In this document: piece after piece, positions 1 to 12,300 of the stretch
How the letters are laid out: each line of letters opens with the position of its first letter
Position numbering within the stretch: the stretch's first letter is position 1
NCBI GenBank assembly: GCA_030141605.1
Contig: JAQGDQ010000529.1
Span: 1-49,550 of the forward strand
DNA length: 49,550 nucleotides
Direction: 5' to 3'
Origin: Tubiluchus corallicola
Lineage: Eukaryota; Priapulida; Priapulimorpha; Priapulimorphida; Tubiluchidae
The notes under the pieces: generated by a model
Told to the model about the DNA's origin: nothing
Databases searched by the model: none
The model's input: the letters and a program-made list of their open reading frames with translations, nothing else
Position numbers and translations under genes: made by a program

Positions 1-22
1 CTTATATAGGATTTGCTGGTCT

Positions 23-85
<63 letters not shown>
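1..85. repeat. (CT)n microsatellite
   Basis: A run of C followed by about 28 CT units on the plus strand, in the receptor intron before exon a. Confidence 0.9.
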
Positions 86-87
<2 letters not shown>

Positions 88-789
88 ATGTCGTTTGACA
101 TGATCCTCCTGATTCCAACCTCCCATGTCTCTGTATTTTTGATGTCTAATGGTGTGTTGATGAGATCTTTTGGATGAAATTGACGTAAGTCACCAGCTAT
201 CCTCTTTGTGTTTCTTTTCTTTCTGCCGTGCTTCTTTGAAAGCTAATTTTAATGGCCTGTCACCTGGTAGTCGCATAACATGTCCTATCCATCTTAATCT
301 TCTCTTTTTGATTTTAACCGTCCATTCCTCTGCCTTGACTTTATTGTACAAATCCTTGTTTGATATTTTCTTTGTTCATTTTATTCCTAGAATGTTCCTG
401 TAGTTTTTACTATGAAATGCATCAATTTCTGATTCGTGTTGTGCTTTGATTGTCCATAATTCTGAGTCTTAGAACACAGTTTCCACAAGAGCAGCAGAGG
501 GTCTTAATTTTGTATCTAAACTGATCCTCTTACTTTCAATTTTTTTTAATTTGGAATATGCAGCTAGTGCTACGATTTTTCTTCTTGATATATCTTCACC
601 TGTTGCTAGGAGGCTGCCTAAGTACTTATATTTCCTCCACGCATCATCTCCATTCCATTTTATGTGATACTCTTCTGTTTTATCTTTATTTAGTATGCAG
701 TTGATAAAGTGTACATTCTTGTAAGCTTTTACATCTGCTAGTAATCTGAGTGAATTTTCAAAATGCGTGTAACGTGCCGAGATTAACAC
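85..789 (-). pseudogene. Degenerate LINE reverse-transcriptase C-terminal fragment
   Basis: On the minus strand, 789-469 encodes KYKYLGSLLATGEDISRRK and ISLDTKLRPSAALVETVF. After a stop and frameshift, 450-90 encodes WTIKAQHESEID..., then RRLRWIGHVMRLPGD. The KYLGS, KLR and RLRWIGHV blocks are typical of the region behind the RT catalytic core in LINE ORF2 proteins. Several in-frame stops show it is dead. Confidence 0.75.
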
Positions 790-1000
790 AAATAAAATTT
801 AATCCCACATATTATATTAACCTATTGAATTAAACTTATATTTATCATACACTATTTATTATAGGAATTTTTTTGATAATCTTGATAATTTTCATTAATA
901 ATTTTTAATAACGACCAATAAATTCCTATTCGATTGCTCAAAATCGCGCAAAACTTTGACAAATCTTTTATTATAATGATTCAGTTTTGTTTATTTACAG

Positions 1001-1072
1001 TGATCTTTCAAACACTAGTTTGACTGAAGTTCCAAGATACGTCCTCTCGCAATTAATTCACCTTCAAGAATT
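1001..1072 (+). CDS. LGR exon a: one LRR
   Basis: A 72-nt exon encodes one 24-residue leucine-rich repeat (DLSNTSLTEVP...HLQEL). It is bounded by tttacag and gtaagt. It starts with the last base of a split codon and ends with the first two bases of a Leu codon (phase 2 at both edges), as every following LRR exon does. Confidence 0.85.
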
Positions 1073-1165
1073 GTAAGTACAGTGCAACAATATGTTTTTA
1101 CTCTCATACGTCACAGACGTCTTTTGTCATCATTGTCATCGTCGTCGTCGTCGTCGTCGTCGTCG

Positions 1166-1204
<39 letters not shown>

Positions 1205-1211
1205 CATCATC

Positions 1212-1243
<32 letters not shown>

Positions 1244-1252
1244 CATCACCAC

Positions 1253-1293
<41 letters not shown>

Positions 1294-2753
1294 CATCATC
1301 ACCATCATCATCATCATCATCATCATCATCATTATCATCATCACCAACAGCAACAACAACAGCAGTAGTAGCAGCAGCAGCAATGCAGCCGCTGCTATCA
1401 TCATTATCATCAACATCAGTGGCAGATTTATACAGGTTAAGTTCAATTTCGCGATCATCACGCCACTAACATTGTCATCTAAAAACACATTATTGATCTT
1501 ATGACAAGGTAAAGTAATTCATACTTTTGCTTACTTAGCCAAGAGTGCGCTAAGAACGTTCTGTTTATTTTTCAAACTTCACGCAGTGTTATCTAAACTT
1601 GTTTCAGTTAAGGAGTTACAGTTTTTAAAATGGCTCCACCCAACGGTCGTCGCGGGAGTTTAAATTTACAAGTGTGATACAGCGTTACTGTTAACGCAAG
1701 CCCGATATGCAATGTAAGTGATATAAATTTTCAAGAGGAATGATTAAGCTTTACTTGCGTGTTTTCGTGTGGTTTAACGCACGGATGTTGCATACGAAAT
1801 CGTTAATGAAGGTGCTAAGAATTCTCATAGCCTGATTTTCCTCTAGCGAGAAAGAATCACCATTTTATTGAGCTTACAGCCAGAGAAATTGCACCGATTT
1901 CAAGTTTTCTTCCATTAAGTCATCGTGTAAAGTTGCATGGTGCGTTTTTTGTCACTTAAAGACTGATCTCTAAATCTCTGGAAGAAATAATGGTCCCAAG
2001 GTGGCGTGGCGAACTATAAAGAATGGATGTTTGACGTCGTAAATCAGATTCGTTTTCTTTTAGAACTTTGTCGTGTTTTTTTTACTAGCACGCAGCGCAT
2101 CCCCTGATGTGTTTCCCAACAGAGCTACTGAAGTCTTCAAAAGTAGCGCATTTATTTTTATGATTGACTGCTTTACTCAATCAGCCGGATGTACTGCACT
2201 TGCATTCATGTACTATGACAGTTTCGTTGTCTTAAGCGGGATTTAGGCGCGTGGAAATATGTGTACCCAACTCATGTAGACGTCTCATCTTCTTAGGAGA
2301 TGAGTATTAACTTTTGTAACTCCCGTAATTAAAGTATTTCAAAAATATAGACCAATATGATTTTGAAACGCAATATAAACAGGTGAGGTTAGTCGTGCGG
2401 TTACGAAAAAATTTTATTTAATGAAATCCGTCCAAACTCGCTAAGTGCCCCAAAGTTAGGCGCGACTAAATGCAACTTAAGACGACTACTTGAATTAGGC
2501 TTAACTTTCTTAGTTACGCGGAAGGTAGTCACGACTAGGGTGCGAGTAAGGAGACAAGCCATTTACACGAATTTGGTACAAATATTTTCGCGCGTCTACA
2601 TCCCACTTAAGACAACGAAATGTCGTACCTGCAGCACATGAATCCGGGCCCTGGTCTCTTGGTGCTCTTGCCAATCGTAATTAATAATGTAGTAGTGGTA
2701 GTGCTAGTAGGCGTAGTAATAATAGCAGTAGGAGTAGCAGTAGTAGAAGCAGT

Positions 2754-2825
<72 letters not shown>

Positions 2826-2826
2826 C

Positions 2827-2860
<34 letters not shown>

Positions 2861-2887
2861 AGCAGCAGCAGCAGCAGCAGCAGCAGC

Positions 2888-2965
<78 letters not shown>

Positions 2966-2971
2966 CAGTGC

Positions 2972-3058
<87 letters not shown>

Positions 3059-3077
3059 CAGCAGCAGCAGCAGCAGC

Positions 3078-3110
<33 letters not shown>

Positions 3111-3114
3111 CAGC

Positions 3115-3208
<94 letters not shown>

Positions 3209-3285
3209 CAGCAGCAGTGCAGTAGCAGCAGCAAGTATGGTAGTGGTAATTAGTAGTAGTAGTAGTGGTAGTAGTAGTGGTAGTG

Positions 3286-3370
<85 letters not shown>

Positions 3371-6300
3371 CAGCAGCAGCAGTAGTAGTAGCAGTAGTAG
3401 TAGTAGCAGCGACAGCAGCAACGGTGGTGATATTAGCAGAAATGGGTGCTAGTAATCTAAACCGCCCCCGTGTGCACCTGTTGTTTAGTAGAACTTGTCT
3501 TTAATGACCGGGTTTCATAAATTTCGGATTTCTGAAGAAGAATACAATAGCAAAATAATTAATAGACACAATTATGGCATCCACATTTGAAACGTGGGCG
3601 AGAATGCGTTACCCCAAAGAAATTTAACGCTAAAAATCTGCCTAACATCTGTAAAGCTCGCAACTAGCAAGAATTCAGTAATGAGGTCTGATGCAAAAAT
3701 GCAAATCTTTCAGAGGAAAATGTAAAAACCCCCGATGCACTTTGAAAAGATTGCACGAAAATGAAAATTTCACAAAAAAATTGACTAACTAATCATAAAG
3801 AAAGATGTGCAAGTAACTCAAGAGTTTCTTGAAAAGCTTTTAAGGGGCTGATCTCCCTTCTCAAAATTTTTATCAAAAGTTTTCTCTCCATGTTGAAAAA
3901 GCCTGTAAATCCACCCGATTCACTGTATTTGCAGTAAAGCTGATTTTTTTTCTCAGAATTCATTCCACTCGAAACTAGCGTCACCTCCTCTTTCTTGTTG
4001 CTCGAAATTTTAATGATACGCTATGAAATGCGTCACTGGCTTCAGGAAAAAGGCGAGCATAATATTGAAAAAGGCTTCATTAGCAAAAAAAAAACATTAA
4101 GGATTAAAGGGGAGGCAAAGACATATGTAACTAGAATTGAAAATTCTGAGTGATTTAAATTGTTACAATGTTCACGCCAACGGGTAAGACGTCATTGATG
4201 CGCCTTCCCAGCATGCACCGCTGACTCACCAGTTTTTTAATCTTATTGACAATATAAAGAAATTTATACTTTAGCTTAGTTAGCAAATACTGCGCTACGT
4301 ATGCTATGCGCGCAGTGGAACGAGGTGTAAATGATATAAAATATCAATGCATTTTTTGTAGTTTTATGTAAGCAAAAATTTTCTTGCCCTTTAAGAAGCC
4401 AACATGAGTTAAGTTTAAGTATAAGTTTATTTATTTCCACTCTGCATCTAACAGTTATGATAAAAATACAGATAATTTCACTGAAGTAAATATAAATATA
4501 AATGTAATATTATCCTGAAATTACAAAAGAGATTCTTATGCAGCATATACACGTGCAAATTACATTACAGAATAATTTTGATGCATACAGTTTGAGCCTA
4601 AAAGCATAGCTTGACAGGCCAAACTGTACGTGGAAATCTTAAAGAAGTGATTAATAATTGAAACAATAATAATATATACATAAAAGTGGGGGGGGGGGGT
4701 AGTGAATGAAAGATGAAATGGAGCGAGAACTAAGACAAACTGTGATGTGGGGGAGTAGTGAATGAAAGATGAAATGGAGCGAGAACTAAGAAAAACTGTG
4801 ATGTGGGGGGAGTAGTGAATGAAAGATGAAATGGAGCGAGAACTAAGAAAAACTGTGATCATGATTATAAAGTGTTCAGTAACCTGTTGAGCATAGTCAC
4901 GTTTTATTAAGATTACTGTGGAAAAAGAATGCAGGTGATTACCATTATCAAACTGTGTTACTCTCAGTACTTTTGAAATATTTCTTTTCTGACGGTTTTT
5001 TTAAAAGTTGAAAGGGAGTGACTACATTTTGAATTGCGGCTTAGTCTGTTCCATAGGACTGGTCCCATATAGCTAATGAAATGTAACATTACCGTAACTA
5101 GGTACAAGAAAATGGATGCTGTGACTGATGCGTCATGTTTCTATATTAACAGCAGGACAACAATTTTTATAATAACTGGTGGTGTTGCTACCGTCGTAGC
5201 TTCCGTGTTACTGCTTGTCTTTAAAGCTACACCAGCTTCTATTAGTTCGGTAATAATTTTAGTAGGAGGCGACACCTGCAGTGCTGGTAATTGTACATTA
5301 CGCACAAAGCGGTTGCATCTTTTGATGTCGTCAAGAACGCCAGAAAGAAGTAGCGTTACTGGCTGGTACATTTTTTGAAAATCATGGCCTCATGCAGCTG
5401 GGATTTTAAGATAGCTGTGTTTCGAGACTTTTTGTCATCATCATCGTCGTCGCTGTTGTTGCTGGTATTGCTGTTGCTAACTGTTGTTGGGCTCCTAGAA
5501 GGACGCTGTGATATCTTTTCTACGTATAAGATAAACAAAAAACTCCCAAAAATTTAGTTCGTTAGTACTGCAATCAATGCTTTTTTAACTATTTCAGAAA
5601 TCTTGGATTTAACTTCATCAGGCAGCTACGTGACGGTGACTTTAGCAAGAACACGCAACTAAAAATTCTGTAAGTTCATTTTTTTTTTACTTCACGCCTG
5701 TTCCTGCTGTGCAAATAAAATGAGAAAACTGACCACTAATTAATGAATAGTCTGCTTTGGATTCCTGAAATCATTTTCTGACATTTTACCAAACAAATGA
5801 ACAACGATTTTTGTATTTATACTTGATATTCGCCCTATTAAAGGAAAGGTCAAACTTTCTGGGAGTATGGAGTAAAGAGAACCTGTTAAAATATGTTTAA
5901 ATGTCAAATAATTATGCTAAGAAGAGTATTCATGAAGCCAAGCCAAATAAGGAAATCTTAAGGAGCGGTGTCACGTGACGACGTGGGCGAAGAATTGACC
6001 CACTTGTCAGACTGCGCACACAGCTGATATCCATGCCGTGACACCAGCTAGGAGGGGAGCTTGGTCAGACTCCTCACTCACGCACAGGACGTCTCTTGTA
6101 GATCAGGGGCCTTGGCATTGCTATACATTTATTATATTTATTGTGATGTTACTTAATAAAAGTGTTATTTCGCAAACAAAGTCTTGATAGCTTTGCCATT
6201 ACTCAAACGTTCATAAACAGCTACACACATCGCTCACACACGTACTACCACTATACCACCAATCTAATAATTTTAACTTATGGCTTATTTCAATGCTAGG

Positions 6301-9300
6301 GAAAAATAAGTTAGTGACAAGGTGTGATAAGCGCATTTTTGTAATTAGTAAAATCACTTTAAAGTCACAATCATTTCACACTTGAGCGCTCGGATTTTTA
6401 ACGCCCATTCTTCCACCAATGTCTGAAAGAAAGCTGCGCGCTGTCAATTTCCGTCAAAAGTATAATAAGTTTTTGCAAAAAAATTAGATAACTAGTTTTG
6501 TGGTATCTTTGCACGAGCATTAGGTAAGCTGCAGTAATTTGAATTAGCTGAAGCGACGCTCGTTTGCGGAAAGTCACGATGTGCTTGCGAAAAGTCACGA
6601 AATCCACCAGTTACGTCATAATTTTCACGTGAAGGGCGGCTACCACCGCGCCTGAAAATGTCTATACAGCGACAGTATAAATTATATGTTTATGCTTTAT
6701 AGACAGTTTTTTGGAAATCTCTTTGTTATATTTTTCTAAGTTTAAGTGATAACAGTAAAGTAAACCAAAAATGCTAAGTGACTTGTTCTTTCCTTTAAAA
6801 ACTGCACTTTGATGTGAAGAGTAAAATACTTCGTTGTTTTGGTTGTGTGAAGCCGACTGTTGGTGTTTTAGGAATGCCAAAACAATGAAGAGTCTGATTA
6901 TAAAACTACACGTTTATTGAACATCAACACAATAAATATAACAGATAGTAATGCCAAGCCCCCTGATCTACCTTGCTCTCCTTCAGCTCCCAGACTCAAT
7001 CTCCTGAGCTGGGCGAATCGCAAGGCTTATATCTCGTGCGCCGAGCTTCGACGCCTTGACGCCTACGATTCGGTTCTGAATCACTTGCTCACGTGACACC
7101 ATTCCTTAACTGGCTTCATGCCAGCATTCATCAGCATAATTATTCTATCATAATCTAACGCTTTTAACATCGTTTAACACGTCCTCTTTTACTTGAAGAC
7201 TGAATATAAATGAGTTTTGTCGCTTTATCATTTTAGAAAACAAATGAACGTTCAAACTTACGTTGATCTAAATTCAGAGTATTGCTCTGAACTGGGACTA
7301 GCTTGGACTTTTAACCAGTTGTGATGTTGTCGTAATACTTTGAAAGTACAGTCTTGCTCAGTCCTTTGCTTATTGACATGCATTAAGACATTTTTAATTA
7401 AACTCCCCCTGAGATTCATTTAAATTCACGGCAGTATTTTATTAATGTCAGTACGATGCTAATATCTGTTCATTACAACATATGAGTATAATCATTGTTC
7501 TCATTATTGTTTAATCGAATTTCTTAAAATAGACGGCGGTAATTTTCGCAGGAAGTTTTTCTCAGTAAATTTTGCTAGAGATTGATCAATTTTTCTCTTT
7601 TCAGGAAACTTTCACACAACCTAATTGAAGACATTTCTCAACACGCTTTTCAAGGTTTAATCAATGTGGAAGAATTGTGAGTAAACTAAGATGTGATGTG
7701 ACGTGATGTGATCTGATGTCATGTGGGGTGATGCGATGTAGTGTGACGTGATGTGATGTGGGTGATGCGACCTAGTGTGATCTGATATGATGTAGTGTAA
7801 TGGGATGTAGTGCGATGTGATGTGATCTGATGTGATATGGTTTGATGATGGGATGTAGTGCGATGTGATGTGATGTAGCGTAATGGGATGTAGTGCAATG
7901 TGATGTGATGTGGTTCAATGATGCGATGTGATGTGGGGTGATGCGATGTAGTGTGATCTGATGTGATGTAGTGCGATGTGATGTGATCTGATGTGATGTG
8001 GTTTGATGATGGGATGTAGTGCGATGTGATGTGATGTAGTGTAATGGGATGTAGTGCGATGTGATGTGATCTGATGTGATATGGTTTGATGATGGGATGT
8101 AGTGCGATGTGATGTGATGTAGCGTAATGGGATGTAGTGCAATGTGATGTGATGTGGTTTGATGATGGGATGTAGTGCGATGTGATGTGATGTAGTGTAA
8201 TGGGATGTAGTGCAATGTGATGTGATGTGGTTTAATGATGGGATGTAGTGTGATGTGATGTGGGGTGATGCGATGTAGTGTGATCTGATGTGATGTAGTG
8301 GAATGGGATGTAGTGCAATGTGATATGATCTGATGTGATGTGATGTGGTTTAATGATGGGATGTAGTGCGATGTGATGTGGGGTGATGCAATGTAGTGTG
8401 ATCTGATGTGATGTAGTGTAATGGGATGTAGTGCGATGTGATGTGATCTGATGTGATGTGGTTTGTTGATGCGATGTAGTGCGATGTGATGTGATGTAGT
8501 GTAATGGGATGTAGTGCAATGTGATGTGATGTGATGTGGTTTAATGATGGGATGTAGTGTGATGTGATGTGGGGTGATGCGATGTAGTGTGATCTGGTGT
8601 GATGTAGTTTAATGGGATGTAGTGCAATGTGATATGATCTGATGTGATGTGGTTTAATGATGGGATGTAGTGCGATGTGATGTGGGGTGATGCAATGTAG
8701 TGTGATCTGATGTGATGTAGTGTAATGGAATGTAGTGCAATGTGATGTGATCTGGTGCAATGTGTTGTGATGTGATATGATCTGATGAAATGTGATGCGA
8801 TGTAGTGTGATCTGATGTGATGTAGTGTAATGGGATGTAGTGCGATGTGATGTGATCTGATGTGATGTGATGTGGTTTGTTGATGTGATGTAGTGTGATG
8901 TGATGTAGTGTAATGGGATGTAGTGCAATGTGATGTGATCTGATGTGATGTGGTTTGGTGATGCGATGTAGTGTGATCTGATGTGATGTAGTGTAATGGG
9001 ATGTAGTGCAATGTGATATGATCTGGTGCAATGTGTTGTGACGTGATCTGATGAAATGTGGTGCGATGTGATGTTATCTGATGAAATGTGGTGTGATGTG
9101 ATGTGATCTGGTGAAATGTGGTGTGATGTGATATGATCTGATGAAATGTGATGCGATGTAGTGTGATCTGATGTGATGTAGTGTAATGGGATGTAGTGCG
9201 ATGTGATGTGGTTTGATGATGCGATGTAGTGTGATGTCATGTGGTGTGATGCGATGCAGTGTGATCTGATGTGATGTAGTGTAATGGGATGTAGTGCAAT

Positions 9301-12300
9301 GTGATATGATCTGGTGCAATGTGTTGTGAATTGAGCTGATGAAATGTGGTGCGATGTGATGTGATCTGGTGAAATGTGGTGCGATGTGATGTGATCTGGT
9401 GAAATGTGTTGTGATATAAATATAACGTAAAGCAAGATAATGAGAAAAAATATTGGTTTGCCGTAATATGATCTAATACGTTTTAATATGGAAAACGTGT
9501 GAATGAATATATTTATTTTCCAACTCAGTGCATTAATTCGACAGGTGTAAAACTAATTTACGGACTAGACTACACTAGTTTGATTAAATGACAAGAAAAG
9601 GCAATTTTAAAGCATGTTCAAAGAATTTTCCAAACAAAATTAATGACTTTCTGTCTTTAATTATATTTTATACTCTGAATAAATATACTTTAATTATGCT
9701 TAACGGTCATAGCGCGAGTTTCAATTTACAACTTTTACACAGCGTTACTGTAAGGCAAGCCCTGTATGGAATAAGACAGCATGAATGTGACATAAAATTT
9801 CCGCGCAAAGTTTTTATCTTATTTATTTTGAACATAGTTTATATAGAGTCAGATATTATCACACAACCGATACATAGATTCTTCTCACAATATATACTTA
9901 ACATGCAATTAAATTTAACAAAATTAAATTTGAAGATAAACATGAATTTGTATGATGTCATATCACTGGAAATCAAGAGTGAGTGTACTGATGAAACTGG
10001 AATTGTACATTATAATTAGGTGCTATCCTGTTACATTCTACCAGCTGACTTACCTCAGTATAATTGTACTGTCCAGTGAATGCATACACACTGGTCCTCT
10101 CCCTATTTTAAAGTAATGGTTGTTGTGAAGCCTGTGCAAGTTTGCATAGGTCAAGTTCTATACCTATATATACTGACTGTTTTTGCTTTCTAGACACTCT
10201 AACTCTCACTCTCATTCTCAATGTTCAGTGCAGCAGTCATGCTACTCATGTGTCTGTAGTTTTAATAAACACTTTTCTGTTGTGTGCAGTGCAAATATGT
10301 ATTATAGATTTTTTATTCCTATTCATACTTCTGTGCCTAAACTCAATCATAACAAAGTGAGTGAACAACAACTTCAAAAATGACTTTCACATGTACAACA
10401 TAGATCATGAAAGAATTAACGTCTAAAATAAAACAACGGTAAAATTAGTAAATAAAGCATTCTCACAGAAGATTAGTTTTATCAAGTCTGAACAAGCTTT
10501 ATACAATTAATAAAGTCCTGCACATACTGAAAAATTGAACAATTGCACTTATAACTTACGGATGCACTCCCATGAAGCAGTAAGGGCGTTACATCACTGT
10601 CTGACAATACAACAATGTTAATATTATAAAGAGAGAATATTCCTTTGATTTTGTTAAGTATTAATGCCCTAAGTAGATTAGACCGAGGATGTTCACTTGT
10701 TTCAAAAAGAAAGCCACACCTGTAATCTGGCAAGACTGGAACCATTGCTATTAATACAATCTTTAGAAAATAAATCAGAATTTAGCTGGTTAAAGCCAAC
10801 ACGCATGCGCGTAGCCTTATAAATATGGGAATTCCCTTTCAAATCTGTTGTAAGGTATATATCTAAATGCTTATGTGTGGTCACTTTTTACAGGATCCTG
10901 TTGCCCATAAACAAAGGTGGGTAAAATATCGGGTTTATTTTACGTGTAAACTATAATACTTCTGTTTTGGCTGGATTAAATGTGACCAACCACACATTAG
11001 CCGATTGCTGTATGACAGCTAGATCTTCGTTTAAACGATATACTGATTCGTTGGAATCACCATTGAATACATCTAATAAGGAAGTATCGTCAGCCTGTAG
11101 TCGTAGCTCACTATTAATATTCTCATTAATATCATTTAATATATACCAAAAATAGCAAAGGGCCCAAAATTGAGCCTTGTAGTACCCAAGGCTTAGCTTT
11201 AACTTTTTAGCTTCATGCAAGTGAAGGGTTTTTTGTCCTTCTAAGAAAGCTGTTTGATATCAGTAAATTTATTTTTATTTATTTTTTATTATTTTCTGGC
11301 TTATAAAAACTCAAATTAGCAAAGTCTAGTAAGCTCAGAAGATATTACCTCTACTTCTTTGTTAATATTGAATGAAATAATTATAGCAAAAAGCTTATTC
11401 CTTAAAGCACAAAAAACGCTTTTCATAAATGAAGATCGAAAAATCCGTCTTGAAAATTGGATCACTTGCCTGCTGTCTTATTGCATACAGGGCTTGCGTT
11501 ACTCCCCCTGATGTCTGTTTTAAAAGAAAGTCGTTTGAGACAAATTTAGATAAAGTTTGAAGAATAATCAGAGCATTCCTAACACACTCTTCGCTAACTA
11601 AGCAAATGTTTAAATCAATTTATATTGTAAATAAGATCAATAATATGTTTTTTGTGAATCAGTGGTGCACACTGGGATGATGATGCAGTACTGTTTCACC
11701 AGGTGGGGCAAATAGTTTAAATTACTGTTTTCCAGTTACATAAGTCTTTCAAACAGGTAAGCGTAATGTTTGCTAATAACTTTTTATGGAAAATTCTTTG
11801 GGATACACTTTAAATTCCCTTTTCTTCTTCTTTAACGTTGCACTTTCAGTGCACTTATGCAGTCCTTTTAGTCAAATGCATAAATCTAATCTCATCATGT
11901 TAGGCGTTGCCAACAAACATTAATGATCAGGGCCTGTTATTATTCTTTTGATGAACGGTATTTCATAGTGATTAAGTTAGTCAAGGGTTTTTGCATTAAC
12001 AGCTTTACTGGTGCTTTGAGTGATTTCATATACTTTATGCTAAGCCTCATAGAGTAGATTTAATTCTATCCTTGCAGTTCTGTTATTGTTAGTTCTATGG
12101 CTGCGTTGCGTCAATTTCTCCATTGTGAGGTGAAAGTAACATTGAAGCTACCTGATATAGATCCTCATATTTCTGCTGCTTCTGTAGAGCTTCTATTCTT
12201 AGAAAAGCTGGAAAATTTTGCAGCTTCTTCACGCCATTATCATTGCTATAAAAAGTTTCCCCATTTATACGGATAACTGCTTGAAAGTACATCTCAACCT

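Noticed and set aside
2620-3504. PolyQ/polyS/polyA coding exon
   Set aside because: Frame flips at each GCAGCG interruption, there is no flanking coding sequence or splice context, and it lies inside a receptor intron.
7688-9420. CRISPR-like or regularly spaced repeat array
   Set aside because: No unique spacers; this is a satellite in an animal genome, as are the other arrays.
7772-9435. His/Ile/Ser/Thr-rich minus-strand ORFs of up to 361 codons
   Set aside because: Produced by the 5-bp GATGT period, which simply lacks stop codons on that strand.
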